Part shown: positions 17,828 to 26,202 of the stretch, piece after piece
Layout: every line of letters begins with the position of its first letter
How positions within the stretch are numbered: position 1 is the first letter of the stretch
Source of the DNA: Vibrio sp. RE88
GTDB lineage: Bacteria > Pseudomonadota > Gammaproteobacteria > Enterobacterales > Vibrionaceae
Direction: 5' to 3'
Assembly: GCF_013113835.1 (NCBI RefSeq)
Contig: NZ_VTYQ01000007.1
Location: 293,645-357,644, forward strand
DNA: 64,000 nt
Made by a program: the position numbers and the translations under genes
Notes under the pieces: generated by a model
What the model was told of the DNA's origin: nothing
Databases searched by the model: none
Seen by the model: only the letters and a program-made list of their open reading frames with translations

Positions 17828-18532
17828 TTATCCTTTATTACGATTAAGATAAAACTCTGCGAGCGCTAAATCTTCGGGCTGAGTAATTTTTATATTATCC
17901 GCCGAACCCTGTACCAGAGCTGGAGATTGCCCAGACCACTCCATCGCAGACGCTTCGTCAGTAATCGTAATACCTTTCAAAAGCGCCTCACTCAAGGCCG
18001 TGGTCAGCTGCTCAGTTTTAAACATTTGTGGAGTCAGTGCGTGCCACAGTGCTTCTCTATCTACAGTATGATCAATATTTTGACCTCTGTTTGCTCTTTT
18101 CATTGTGTCTCTGACGGGCGAAGCAAGAATACCTCCAACCTCATGCTGTAGTGACACCTCAATAAGCTTATCTAAATCTCGCTGTTTTACACATGGTCTG
18201 GCGGCGTCATGCACCATCACCCAGTCGGCAAGCTGATGGTCACAAACGAACTTCAGCCCAGACAATACGGAATCTGCTCGCTCCTTTCCTCCATCCACTT
18301 TTACCACCTGCGGGTTTTGAGCAATAGATAGCAGCGGAAAGTATGGATCACCGTCGGTAATCGATACGATGACTTTGTCTATTTTAGGGTGTTGCAGTAG
18401 TTTCTCGACGGTGTGCTCAAGGACGGCTTTATCGTTGATAGAGAGGTACTGCTTTGGGCGATCTGCCTGCATGCGGCTGCCAACACCAGCAGCAGGGACT
18501 ATAGCGACAATGGAAGGGTTCACTTGTGTCAT
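17828..18532 (-). CDS. ispD: 2-C-methyl-D-erythritol 4-phosphate cytidylyltransferase
   Basis: Third step of the MEP pathway, forming CDP-methylerythritol from CTP. The nucleotide-binding signature VPAAGVGSRMQADRPKQYL starts at residue 13, with VHDAARPCV near 107 and the C-terminal KITQPEDLALAE. 234 residues, normal. Lies two bases after ftsB and just before ispF, the usual ftsB-ispD-ispF order. Confidence 0.97.
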   Translation of the reverse strand: MTQVNPSIVAIVPAAGVGSRMQADRPKQYLSINDKAVLEHTVEKLLQHPKIDKVIVSITDGDPYFPLLSIAQNPQVVKVDGGKERADSVLSGLKFVCDHQLADWVMVHDAARPCVKQRDLDKLIEVSLQHEVGGILASPVRDTMKRANRGQNIDHTVDREALWHALTPQMFKTEQLTTALSEALLKGITITDEASAMEWSGQSPALVQGSADNIKITQPEDLALAEFYLNRNKG

Positions 18533-18534
18533 GC

Positions 18535-18813
18535 TTAGTTATCATCTCCGACAATGCGGTAAAACGTCTCACCTTCTTTGACCATTCCCAATTCATGGCG
18601 AGCACGCTCTTCGATAGCGTCTAGCCCTTGGCGAAGGTCATCAATTTCAGCAAACATTTCATTGTTTCGGTTCTGCAGATTGCCATTGACCTGATGCTGA
18701 ACTTCAATTTCAGCATTGACCGACTGAAACTCAGAAATGCCATTTTTGCCCAGCCACAAGGTGTACTGCAGCCAGCCTAATAACAAGAGTAAAGTTAGGG
18801 CAAAAATTCGCAT
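18535..18813 (-). CDS. ftsB: Cell division protein FtsB
   Basis: Bitopic membrane protein of the FtsQLB divisome complex. One transmembrane helix (FALTLLLLLGWLQYTLWLG, residues 3-21) is followed by a periplasmic coiled coil (heptad-like, about 30-70) and a short C-terminal FYRIV segment. I use the ATG at 18813 (MRIFALTLLL), giving 92 residues, the family length; an in-frame start at 18849 adds a 12-residue extension not seen in the family. Confidence 0.94.
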   Translation of the reverse strand: MRIFALTLLLLLGWLQYTLWLGKNGISEFQSVNAEIEVQHQVNGNLQNRNNEMFAEIDDLRQGLDAIEERARHELGMVKEGETFYRIVGDDN

Positions 18814-18840
18814 AAAATATTCTAAGAATGAGAGATATAG

Positions 18841-18899
18841 AAAGACCACATATATATCATAATGTCGCTTTTCAAGCGAGATTGACGCATGTGGTCTTT
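18841..18899 (-). promoter_or_regulatory. Nested inverted repeat between uppP and ftsB
   Basis: AAAGACCACAT at 18841-18851 and ATGTGGTCTTT at 18889-18899 are perfect 11-bp arms. The 37-base interior holds a second 6-bp hairpin, TCGCTT/AAGCGA (18865-18879). It could end the uppP transcript (weak TTTCTATAT tail on the minus strand) or shape the ftsB leader. Confidence 0.5.
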
Positions 18900-18925
18900 A
18901 CAAAGATATTGATTAACTTCTGCGC

Positions 18926-19729
18926 TTACTGCATGAGTAAGAATGCAAACAAACCGAAGCCGAGGATCAATCGGTAAATCACGAAAGGTGTCATCCCCAT
19001 TCTAGAGATCAGTTTCAGGAAGAAGTGAATACATACATAGGCGCTGATAAACGAGGTTACGATCCCTGTCAGCAAAACGCCTAGATGAATAGGGTCGCCA
19101 CTGCTCACCAATTTTAGACCTAAATAACCACCAGCCAATAGAATAATAGGGATAGACATTAGGAAGGAAAATCTTGCGGCCGCTTCACGGGTAAAGCCCA
19201 GGTACAATGCTGCGGTAATCGTCGCGCCAGAACGAGAAGTGCCAGGAATCATGGCCAGTGCCTGAGCAACACCGATAAACAGTGCTTTCTTCCAATCTGC
19301 CTGATACTCATCGTCCGCGAGGCTTGAATGTTTATCGACATACCATAGCAATAAACCAAAAACGATGGTGGTGGTCGCAATCACCCAAGCACTGCGCAGA
19401 TACAATTCTATAAAGTCTTTCATTAGCAAACCAAACACACACGCAGGAATGGTTGCAAGAATTATCATCCACGCCAGTTTTGCTTCTTTACTGCGATCGC
19501 CCTTAAAAATAGACGCAAAAAAGGCCGATAGTAACGACACCACTTCACTACGGAAATAGATCATGACGGCTGCCAACGTGCCAACATGCACTGCCACATC
19601 GAACGCTAAACCTTGATCTTCCCAACCCAATACTGCAGAAGGGAGGATTAAGTGCGCCGAGCTGGAAATAGGCAAAAACTCAGTAAGACCTTGAATTAAG
19701 GCCAGAATAAACGCTTCAAAATAACTCAT
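18926..19729 (-). CDS. uppP: Undecaprenyl-diphosphatase (BacA type)
   Basis: Inner-membrane enzyme recycling undecaprenyl diphosphate to the monophosphate carrier for peptidoglycan and O-antigen; confers low-level bacitracin resistance. Both catalytic motifs are present: (Q)GLTEFLPISSSAHL near residue 15-28 and PGTSRSGATI near 170. About eight membrane segments, 267 residues, normal. Lies 12 bases after folK in the same direction. Confidence 0.97.
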   Translation of the reverse strand: MSYFEAFILALIQGLTEFLPISSSAHLILPSAVLGWEDQGLAFDVAVHVGTLAAVMIYFRSEVVSLLSAFFASIFKGDRSKEAKLAWMIILATIPACVFGLLMKDFIELYLRSAWVIATTTIVFGLLLWYVDKHSSLADDEYQADWKKALFIGVAQALAMIPGTSRSGATITAALYLGFTREAAARFSFLMSIPIILLAGGYLGLKLVSSGDPIHLGVLLTGIVTSFISAYVCIHFFLKLISRMGMTPFVIYRLILGFGLFAFLLMQ

Positions 19730-19740
19730 TAGATACTCAA

Positions 19741-20235
19741 TTATGTTTGGTAATCAAACCAGAGGTCGACTTTGTTTAAGGTTTCTGGATAAGACGATTC
19801 GAGCCAGATTTGGCGTATGGTTCGACCATCACCTGGTACACAAAGTTCAGTACACAGCTCATTAAGTGGCTCAATCACAAAACCGTATTTATAGATATCG
19901 CTACGAGGCAATTCTGGTGCTTGTTCGGAGACATGATGGCCAAACAAGATGATGTCCAGATCAACGGTTCGCGGCTGAAATTTCTGCGCATGTTCTTCGC
20001 GCCCCCATTTGAGCTCAATATGACGCAGTTGTCGTGAAAATTCCGTTAAACTTAATGGAGTTTTCATTTCTACGACAAGGTTATAGAAGGTATCCCCTTC
20101 AAACCCAACCGCTTCACACTCATAAATCGTAGACAATCGAAGATCCTGACCAAGATCAGACAACTCAAAAATCGCGGCTTCAATGTGTTTACGCCTTTCT
20201 ACATTGGATCCTATTCCAATGTATGTGGTATTCAT
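19741..20235 (-). CDS. folK: 2-amino-4-hydroxy-6-hydroxymethyldihydropteridine pyrophosphokinase
   Basis: Transfers pyrophosphate from ATP to hydroxymethyl-dihydropterin in folate synthesis. Family motifs are MNTTYIGIGSNVERR at the start and the signature RTVDLDIILFG near residue 92. I use ATG 20235, which overlaps the folB stop (ATGA); the open frame runs further back but only into folB. 164 residues, a FolK of the shorter class. Its partner folB lies directly upstream. Confidence 0.94.
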   Translation of the reverse strand: MNTTYIGIGSNVERRKHIEAAIFELSDLGQDLRLSTIYECEAVGFEGDTFYNLVVEMKTPLSLTEFSRQLRHIELKWGREEHAQKFQPRTVDLDIILFGHHVSEQAPELPRSDIYKYGFVIEPLNELCTELCVPGDGRTIRQIWLESSYPETLNKVDLWFDYQT

Positions 20236-20585
20236 GCCACGCCTCGTTCGATGACCACTCCAACACCCGAAGCTTGTGGCACCGCACCAGGTTTGGTTAG
20301 GCGAATCTTGACCCATGGCACACTGAACTGCGTCATGATCAACTGAGCCACTTCTTCAGCCACGCGCTCGACAAGTAAAAAACGGCCAGATTCAATATGA
20401 GATAACACCGCTGAGCTGACTTGCGCATAGTCCAGCGCATCAACCACATCATCACTTTTACCTGCTGGTTGATTGTCATGAGCCATTTCAATATCCAAAA
20501 CCAGCTTTTGTTTGATTTCCTGTTCCCAATCGTAAACGCCGATAGTGGTGATCACTTCTAACTGCTCGATAAATACTTTATCCAT
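20232..20585 (-). CDS. folB: Dihydroneopterin aldolase
   Basis: Converts dihydroneopterin to hydroxymethyl-dihydropterin, the FolK substrate. The family signature IGVYDWEQEIKQKLVLDIEM is split across residues 15-34, with DALDYAQV near 53 and the catalytic Lys region VKIRLTKPGAVP near 98. I use ATG 20585 (MDKVFIEQL), giving 117 residues as in the family. Four-base overlap with folK implies translational coupling. Confidence 0.95.
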   Translation of the reverse strand: MDKVFIEQLEVITTIGVYDWEQEIKQKLVLDIEMAHDNQPAGKSDDVVDALDYAQVSSAVLSHIESGRFLLVERVAEEVAQLIMTQFSVPWVKIRLTKPGAVPQASGVGVVIERGVA

Positions 20586-20743
20586 GCGCTTTGCTTCCTT
20601 TAGAGGTCGGATACCCAAATCAGGTAAAAAGTCGTACTATTTTTATCTCAAACGCCACGCAGTTGGTAGTTTGAGTATTCTAAGCACGATATGATATCAA
20701 TTACTTGCCTAGCTAACATCTCTTTATAACGAGTAACTTTACT

Positions 20744-21355
20744 ATGACGCCACTAGCACTTGTCATGATCATCTTTGCCTATCTATTGGGCTCGATCTCG
20801 AGTGCAGTTTTGATCTGTCGCGTACTCAGACTCCCTGACCCTCGTGGAGTCGGCTCTCACAATCCGGGGGCGACCAACGTGTTGAGAATTGGTGGTAAAA
20901 AGGCAGCCGCAGCAGTACTGCTGTGCGATATGCTCAAAGGGACTATTCCCGTCTGGGGTGGTTACTTCCTGAATATTGATCCGCTCATTCTTGGAGTAAT
21001 TGCGATCGCAGCCTGTTTAGGCCATATGTATCCGATCTTTTTTCATTTTAAAGGTGGTAAAGGCGTTGCGACGGCCTTAGGCGCCATAGCCCCAATAGGG
21101 CTCGACTTAACAGCAATGATAATTGCGACATGGCTGCTGGTTGTACTGATTTTTCGTTACTCATCTCTGGCTGCCATCGTCACGGTACTGTTAGCCCCTT
21201 TATACACCTGGATGATCAAACCTCAATACACATTACCTGTCGCCATGCTATGTTGCCTGATTGTGTTCAGACACCACCAAAATATCAGACGCTTGTTTGA
21301 GGGAACGGAACCCAAAGTCGGAGAGAAAAAGAAAGGATTCAATAAAGCCTCATGA
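20744..21355 (+). CDS. plsY: Acyl-phosphate:glycerol-3-phosphate acyltransferase PlsY
   Basis: Inner-membrane enzyme making lysophosphatidate from acyl phosphate. The three conserved loops are visible: GSISSAVLICR near residue 16, SHNPGATNVLRIGGK near 38, and HFKGGKGVATALG near 105. Five or so membrane segments, 203 residues, normal. Divergent from folB-folK-uppP and convergent with the hydrolase. Confidence 0.97.
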   Translation: MTPLALVMIIFAYLLGSISSAVLICRVLRLPDPRGVGSHNPGATNVLRIGGKKAAAAVLLCDMLKGTIPVWGGYFLNIDPLILGVIAIAACLGHMYPIFFHFKGGKGVATALGAIAPIGLDLTAMIIATWLLVVLIFRYSSLAAIVTVLLAPLYTWMIKPQYTLPVAMLCCLIVFRHHQNIRRLFEGTEPKVGEKKKGFNKAS

Positions 21356-21368
21356 TGAGGCCTTATTG
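21341..21368. terminator. Probable bidirectional terminator at the plsY end
   Basis: AATAAAGCCTCAT pairs with ATGAGGCCTTATT across a small centre; the palindrome overlaps the plsY stop codon. T runs on both sides are short, so strength is uncertain. Confidence 0.5.
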
Positions 21369-21372
21369 TTGT

Positions 21373-22200
21373 TTAGCTGTATACTTTGGAAAGGAAATTC
21401 TGCAGCATTCCGGTAACAAATTCCGGCTGCTCTAGGTTAGCAATGTGACCGGCTTTAGGCACCTGAATAAGCTCAGAGCCGGTAATACAATCGTTCATTA
21501 AATACGATTCCAGTACCGGGCGAGGAATATCTTCTTGCCCCACAGCAATCAGCACAGGTAACGCAAACTTTTCAATATCTTCGATCTGGTCTCGACGGCC
21601 AAACACCATCCGCCCCATACGTGCGACTTCCGCAGCTTGCTGACCTTTCAGATTAGATAACTTCTCTCGAAACCCAGCCACTAAATCAGGCGACTCTTGC
21701 TGTGCATTTCGCGCAAAAAACATCGGAGTAACAATATCAACGATAGGCTCTGGCACCATCTGTGCGGCCGAAATAGTTTCCAACATAGTGAAGTATTTTT
21801 TGTGGGTCACTTCTGGTTCTAAACCGACAAACGTATCCATCATAACCAGAGATTTGACACGCTCAGGTGCTAGATTCACCACTTCACTGCCCCACATACC
21901 ACCAACAGAAAGCCCGATAATCGAAAACTGCTCAACCTCTAGATGGTCCATTAACGCTATAATTTGCTGAGCATAATCCACCAGTGAATTGGTTGAAGCA
22001 GGGGCAAAGTCAGACTGACCATGAGCCCAAAAATCCGGCACTATGCAGCGATAGTTTTGACTCAATACTTCAATTTGAGGCGCCCACATTTCGCTGTCCC
22101 ACAGGTAGCTGTGACCTAAAACAACAACTGGGCCTTGGCCAATATCCTGATACGCCATTTGATGGCCATCTACAGCAAATTTATTCACAGTTTTATCCAT
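21373..22200 (-). CDS. Alpha/beta-fold hydrolase, substrate unknown
   Basis: A 275-residue cytosolic alpha/beta hydrolase. The nucleophile elbow is GLSVGGMWG (Ser near residue 96), the oxyanion region LGHSYLWDSEMW, the acid is likely in AVGQEDIPRP near 220, and the His in KAGHIANLEQPE near 250, so the triad looks complete. It resembles the 3-oxoadipate enol-lactonase/pimeloyl-ester hydrolase type, but no catabolic neighbours are present, so the substrate cannot be named. It follows tsaD, from which a terminator separates it. Confidence 0.85.
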   Translation of the reverse strand: MDKTVNKFAVDGHQMAYQDIGQGPVVVLGHSYLWDSEMWAPQIEVLSQNYRCIVPDFWAHGQSDFAPASTNSLVDYAQQIIALMDHLEVEQFSIIGLSVGGMWGSEVVNLAPERVKSLVMMDTFVGLEPEVTHKKYFTMLETISAAQMVPEPIVDIVTPMFFARNAQQESPDLVAGFREKLSNLKGQQAAEVARMGRMVFGRRDQIEDIEKFALPVLIAVGQEDIPRPVLESYLMNDCITGSELIQVPKAGHIANLEQPEFVTGMLQNFLSKVYS

Positions 22201-22273
22201 TGATAATATTTATAAAATCCAAGAGTATCATTAATGACAAAGTTAACACCTCGGATGTTTTCACTTTATCCGA

Positions 22274-22308
22274 GAAAAAGAAAAAGGCCGACTCTCAAGA
22301 GCGGCCTT
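22274..22308 (-). terminator. Intrinsic terminator of tsaD
   Basis: AAGGCCG and CGGCCTT arms, extended inward by CTCT/AGAG, are followed on the minus strand by TTTTTCTTTTT. It lies 16 bases after the tsaD stop. Confidence 0.8.
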
Positions 22309-22323
22309 ATAGCAACAAGCAAC

Positions 22324-23340
22324 CTATGCGATGGGTTCAAGCTGGTCGATCGGCCAACGTGGCGTCGCCTGAACCGATAAATCCGCCAGCTCACCATTTT
22401 TCAACCGTTGCATACCTGCGTACGCGATCATTGCGCCATTGTCGGTACAAAACTCGGTACGAGGGTAATAAACCTCACCGCCAATTTTCTGCGCAAGTTG
22501 TTCTAGGTCAGCACGTAATCGACGATTAGCACTCACGCCACCCGCTATTACGATACGTTTAAAGCCCGTTTGTTCTAGCGCTCGCTTACATTTAATCGTT
22601 AATGTAGCGCATACCGCTTCTTCAAACGCCAGTGCAATATCTGCACGAGTTTGTTCGTCGTCACCATTCGCTGCAATGGTATTAGCTGTGAATGTTTTCA
22701 GCCCAGAGAAGCTCATATCTAAGCCAGGTCTATCAGTCATAGGGCGAGGGAATTTAAACCGTCCTGGCGTGCCTTTTTCAGCCAACTTAGAAAGCAGTGG
22801 GCCGCCTGGATAATCCAATCCCATCAGCTTAGCCGTTTTATCAAATGCTTCTCCAGCCGCATCATCAATCGACTCACCAAGAATCTTATATTCACCAATG
22901 CCGTTCACTTCGACCATCATTGAGTGACCACCAGAAACCAAGACGGCGACAAATGGGAAGGGAGGAGGATTATCTTCTAGCATAGGCGCAAGAAGGTGGC
23001 CTTCCATATGATGGACAGGCACAGCAGGTACACCCCACGCATACGCCAAGCTACGACCAATAGTTGCACCAACAAGCAACGCACCAACCAAGCCCGGACC
23101 TGCGGTATACGCAACTCCATCAATATCCTTTGGCGTCAAGTTCGCTTCGGCCATTGCGGCTTTGATCAATGGGATCGTCTTCTTTACATGATCTCGTGAG
23201 GCAAGTTCAGGTACCACACCACCATAATCGGCATGGAGCTTAACCTGACTATATAGCTTATGAGAAAGCAGCCCTTTCTCATCATCGTAAATCGCGATGC
23301 CTGTTTCATCACATGAGGTTTCAATACCAATAATGCGCAT
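22324..23340 (-). CDS. tsaD: tRNA N6-threonylcarbamoyladenosine transferase subunit TsaD
   Basis: With TsaB and TsaE transfers the threonylcarbamoyl group to A37 of ANN-decoding tRNAs. ASKHA-fold motifs: IGIETSCDETGIAI at the N-terminus, the metal-binding HHMEGHLLAP near residue 110, and LVSGGHSMMV near 134; late IAGGVSANRRLR near 270. 338 residues, normal. Divergent from rpsU, an arrangement conserved in gamma-proteobacteria. Confidence 0.97.
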   Translation of the reverse strand: MRIIGIETSCDETGIAIYDDEKGLLSHKLYSQVKLHADYGGVVPELASRDHVKKTIPLIKAAMAEANLTPKDIDGVAYTAGPGLVGALLVGATIGRSLAYAWGVPAVPVHHMEGHLLAPMLEDNPPPFPFVAVLVSGGHSMMVEVNGIGEYKILGESIDDAAGEAFDKTAKLMGLDYPGGPLLSKLAEKGTPGRFKFPRPMTDRPGLDMSFSGLKTFTANTIAANGDDEQTRADIALAFEEAVCATLTIKCKRALEQTGFKRIVIAGGVSANRRLRADLEQLAQKIGGEVYYPRTEFCTDNGAMIAYAGMQRLKNGELADLSVQATPRWPIDQLEPIA

Positions 23341-23396
23341 GGTTTAACCTAGGTGTCTTAATCTCTGATTCAAAATTGGCGCAATCTTACCTCGGC

Positions 23397-23424
23397 TTGG
23401 CTTCGCAAACAAATTTTGTATACT
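23397..23424 (+). promoter_or_regulatory. Likely promoter of the rpsU-yqeY-dnaG-rpoD operon
   Basis: TTGGCT at 23397-23402 and TATACT at 23419-23424 are 16 bases apart (4/6 and 5/6 matches to sigma-70 boxes). This would give an rpsU leader of about 135 bases. A small AGGGCTTT/AAGCCT hairpin follows at about 23439. Confidence 0.55.
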
Positions 23425-23568
23425 GAATAGACTACAAAGGGCTTTACAAAGCCTATGTGATCGGATTAAAATTCCGCACCATTTTTGATCAAGCTGATTG
23501 TAGACCCAGCATTAAAGCTCGGTACTGTGAAGTCAGCATTAACGAATAACCCCTGAGGTGAAAGGCAT

Positions 23569-23784
23569 ATGCCAGTAGTTAAAGTACGTGAAAACGAACC
23601 GTTCGACGTTGCTCTACGTCGTTTCAAACGCTCTTGCGAAAAAGCAGGTATCCTTTCTGAAGTGCGTCGTCGTGAGCACTACGAAAAGCCAACTACAGTT
23701 CGCAAACGCGCTAAAGCAGCGGCTCAAAAGCGTCACGCTAAGAAGCTAGCTCGCGAAAACGCTCGTCGCGTTCGCCTGTACTAA
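23569..23784 (+). CDS. rpsU: 30S ribosomal protein S21
   Basis: Small-subunit protein needed for initiation, 71 residues, highly basic ([19 protein letters not shown], ending RRVRLY). N-terminal [25 protein letters not shown] is diagnostic. GAGGTG precedes the start. First gene of the macromolecular synthesis operon. Confidence 0.98.
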
Positions 23785-23810
23785 TAGCTAAGTCCAAAAG
23801 GATTCTAGTT

Positions 23811-24254
23811 ATGGCTCTGATTGATACTCTCAAAGAAGAGCAAAAATTAGCGATGAAAGCCAAGGACAAACTGCGCCTTGGCACTATTCGTTTAGCTCTT
23901 TCCGCCATTAAGCAACGTGAAGTTGACGAACAGATTACTCTGGGCGACGACGATATTCTCGCTGTGCTGACGAAAATGGTTAAACAACGTCGCGATTCTG
24001 TCGCTCAATTCGAATCAGCAGGTCGACGAGATCTGGCTGACGCTGAGCAAGCTGAGATTGCTGTACTTGAGGACTTTATGCCTCAACCGCTAACTGATGA
24101 AGAAGTGGCTGCACTTATTGAGAGTGCTATTGCTGATTCAGGTGCTGCGGGCATGCAAGACATGGGTAAAGTAATGGGCGTGCTTAAGCCTCAAATTCAA
24201 GGGCGTGCAGATATGGGTAAAGTAAGTGGTTTAGTTCGCGCTAAGCTAGGTTAA
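23811..24254 (+). CDS. yqeY: GatB/YqeY domain protein
   Basis: A 147-residue protein with the YqeY fold that resembles the tRNA-binding tail of GatB. Recognised by the N-terminal helical TLKEEQKLAMKAKDKLRL, the central MVKQRRDSVAQFESAGR, and the C-terminal GMQDMGKVMGVLKPQIQGRADMGKVSGLVR read in parts. Function is not established. Its place between rpsU and dnaG is conserved in Vibrio and many other bacteria but not in E. coli. Confidence 0.93.
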   Translation: MALIDTLKEEQKLAMKAKDKLRLGTIRLALSAIKQREVDEQITLGDDDILAVLTKMVKQRRDSVAQFESAGRRDLADAEQAEIAVLEDFMPQPLTDEEVAALIESAIADSGAAGMQDMGKVMGVLKPQIQGRADMGKVSGLVRAKLG

Positions 24255-24274
24255 TTGCCCGACCCAAATTGCAG

Positions 24275-24310
24275 CAAGCCGTGCTATCCTCTGGAACGCA
24301 CGGCTTGTTT
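24275..24310 (+). terminator. Attenuator-like hairpin before dnaG
   Basis: CAAGCCGTGC at 24275-24284 and GCACGGCTTG at 24298-24307 form a perfect 10-bp stem with a 13-base loop followed by only TTTG. In E. coli a terminator at this place lowers dnaG expression relative to rpsU; the weak T run fits partial termination. Confidence 0.65.
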
Positions 24311-24347
24311 GTATCTAGATTAGTCTTTTCTTTCTTTGTTAGGTTTT

Positions 24348-26105
24348 ATGGCAGGACACATCCCCCGCAGTTTTATAGATGACCTACTGGCTCGACTCGA
24401 TATCGTCGATATCATTGACGCTCGGGTAAAACTTAAGAAAAAAGGCAAAAACTACGGCGCCTGCTGCCCTTTCCACAACGAAAAAACACCTTCCTTTAGT
24501 GTTAGCCAAGAAAAGCAGTTTTATCACTGTTTCGGCTGTGGGGCACACGGCAATGCCATCGACTTCATGATGGAATATGAGCGCCTTCAATTCCCTGAGG
24601 CCATTGAAGAACTCGCCTCTTACCTTGGGATTGATGTGCCAAGAGAGCAGCGTCAGGGTGGCCGCTTTCCTTCCAATCAGCCTCAAGCAAATACCGAGCA
24701 AAAACGTAATCTCTACGATTTAATGACTGGGATTGCGCAGTTCTATCGAGACCAGCTCAAACTTTCTGGCAGTAAGGTCGCGATTGACTACCTTAAAGAG
24801 CGTGGTTTATCTGGTGAAATCGTTCAGAAGTTTAGCATCGGATATGTCGCTGATGAATGGGATCTGGTGCGGAAAAACTTTGGCCAGCAGAAACAAGCTC
24901 AAGATATGCTTGTATCAGGTGGGATGCTAATCGAGAACGACAAAGGCAACCGCTATGACCGCTTTCGCGGCCGGGTAATGTTCCCAATCCGTGATCGTCG
25001 AGGTCGAGTAATTGGTTTTGGTGGACGAGTCATTGGAGATGGTACACCAAAATACCTTAACTCTCCTGAAACACCTATTTTCCACAAAGGCAAGGAGCTG
25101 TACGGGCTCTACGAAGTAACCCAAGCATACCGTGAGCCTCCTCAGATTCTTGTCGTTGAAGGCTATATGGATGTGGTCGCGCTGGCGCAATATGGTGTCG
25201 ATTATTCGGTGGCCTCACTTGGTACCTCTACGACCGGTGATCATATTCAACTGCTGTTTCGTCAAACCAATACCGTTGTGTGTTGCTATGATGGCGACCG
25301 CGCAGGTAAAGAGGCGGCTTGGCGTGCGCTAGAGAATGCACTGCAATACCTAAAAACAGGTAATACTCTGAAGTTTTTGTTTCTTCCTGATGGTGAAGAC
25401 CCAGATAGCTATATCCGAAAATACGGCAAAGACGCCTTTGAGCAGCAAATGCATCAAGCCATTCCGCTTTCACGCTACCTATTTGAAAATTTAATCGAGA
25501 TTCATCAGCTCAACTTAGGAAGCAATGAAGGTAAGTCGGCATTAAGAGCCCATGCCAGTAACTTGATTAATAAGATTCCAGATCCTTATTTCCAAGAGTT
25601 GCTGGAAAAGTTACTTGATGAGCGCACAGGGTTTGATAACCGACTGCGCCAACCGCGTAGAAAGACAAATGAAACCAGACCTCAGCCACATAAGGAGCTA
25701 AAGCGTACTCCAATGCGTGAGGTTATCGCTTTGCTTATTCAAAATCCGAGCTATGCTCAAATGGTACCTGACCTCTCAAGCGTGAAAGGCTTATCGGTAC
25801 CGGGATTAAGTTTATTTGTTGAGGTGCTTGAATATTGTCATCACCACCCCAATGTAAACACAGGCCAGTTAACCGAACACTGGCGAAATACGAGCCATGA
25901 CGCTCTACTGTCTCGCTTAGCCGGATGGGAAATCCCGCTCGACGAAGACAACGAACAAGATATATTTTTAGACTCGCTGGACAAAATACTGGCTCAGTGC
26001 GTCGAAAAGCAAATTGAAAATCTGCAGGCCAAAGAAAGAAGTGTCGGTTTATCAACCGAAGAAAGAAGGGAGCTACTAGCACTAATGCTAGATTTAAAAG
26101 CGTAA
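24348..26105 (+). CDS. dnaG: DNA primase DnaG
   Basis: Makes RNA primers at the replication fork. Domains: N-terminal CHC2 zinc finger (CPFH and CFGCG, residues about 39-65), TOPRIM core (VVEGYMDVVALAQYG near 265 and the DGDRAG motif near 309), and a C-terminal DnaB-binding domain (about 440-585). I choose ATG 24348 (MAGHIPRSFIDDL), 585 residues, rather than the in-frame TTG four codons earlier. Second to last in rpsU-yqeY-dnaG-rpoD. Confidence 0.97.
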   Translation: MAGHIPRSFIDDLLARLDIVDIIDARVKLKKKGKNYGACCPFHNEKTPSFSVSQEKQFYHCFGCGAHGNAIDFMMEYERLQFPEAIEELASYLGIDVPREQRQGGRFPSNQPQANTEQKRNLYDLMTGIAQFYRDQLKLSGSKVAIDYLKERGLSGEIVQKFSIGYVADEWDLVRKNFGQQKQAQDMLVSGGMLIENDKGNRYDRFRGRVMFPIRDRRGRVIGFGGRVIGDGTPKYLNSPETPIFHKGKELYGLYEVTQAYREPPQILVVEGYMDVVALAQYGVDYSVASLGTSTTGDHIQLLFRQTNTVVCCYDGDRAGKEAAWRALENALQYLKTGNTLKFLFLPDGEDPDSYIRKYGKDAFEQQMHQAIPLSRYLFENLIEIHQLNLGSNEGKSALRAHASNLINKIPDPYFQELLEKLLDERTGFDNRLRQPRRKTNETRPQPHKELKRTPMREVIALLIQNPSYAQMVPDLSSVKGLSVPGLSLFVEVLEYCHHHPNVNTGQLTEHWRNTSHDALLSRLAGWEIPLDEDNEQDIFLDSLDKILAQCVEKQIENLQAKERSVGLSTEERRELLALMLDLKA

Positions 26106-26202
26106 CCCTGTTCGAATAGTCAGCAACAAATTAATTTGTTAATATGTGTGGTTTGCACTCGCATACTAATTCCTTCACCAGATACTAAGTTGGATACCGT
26201 CT

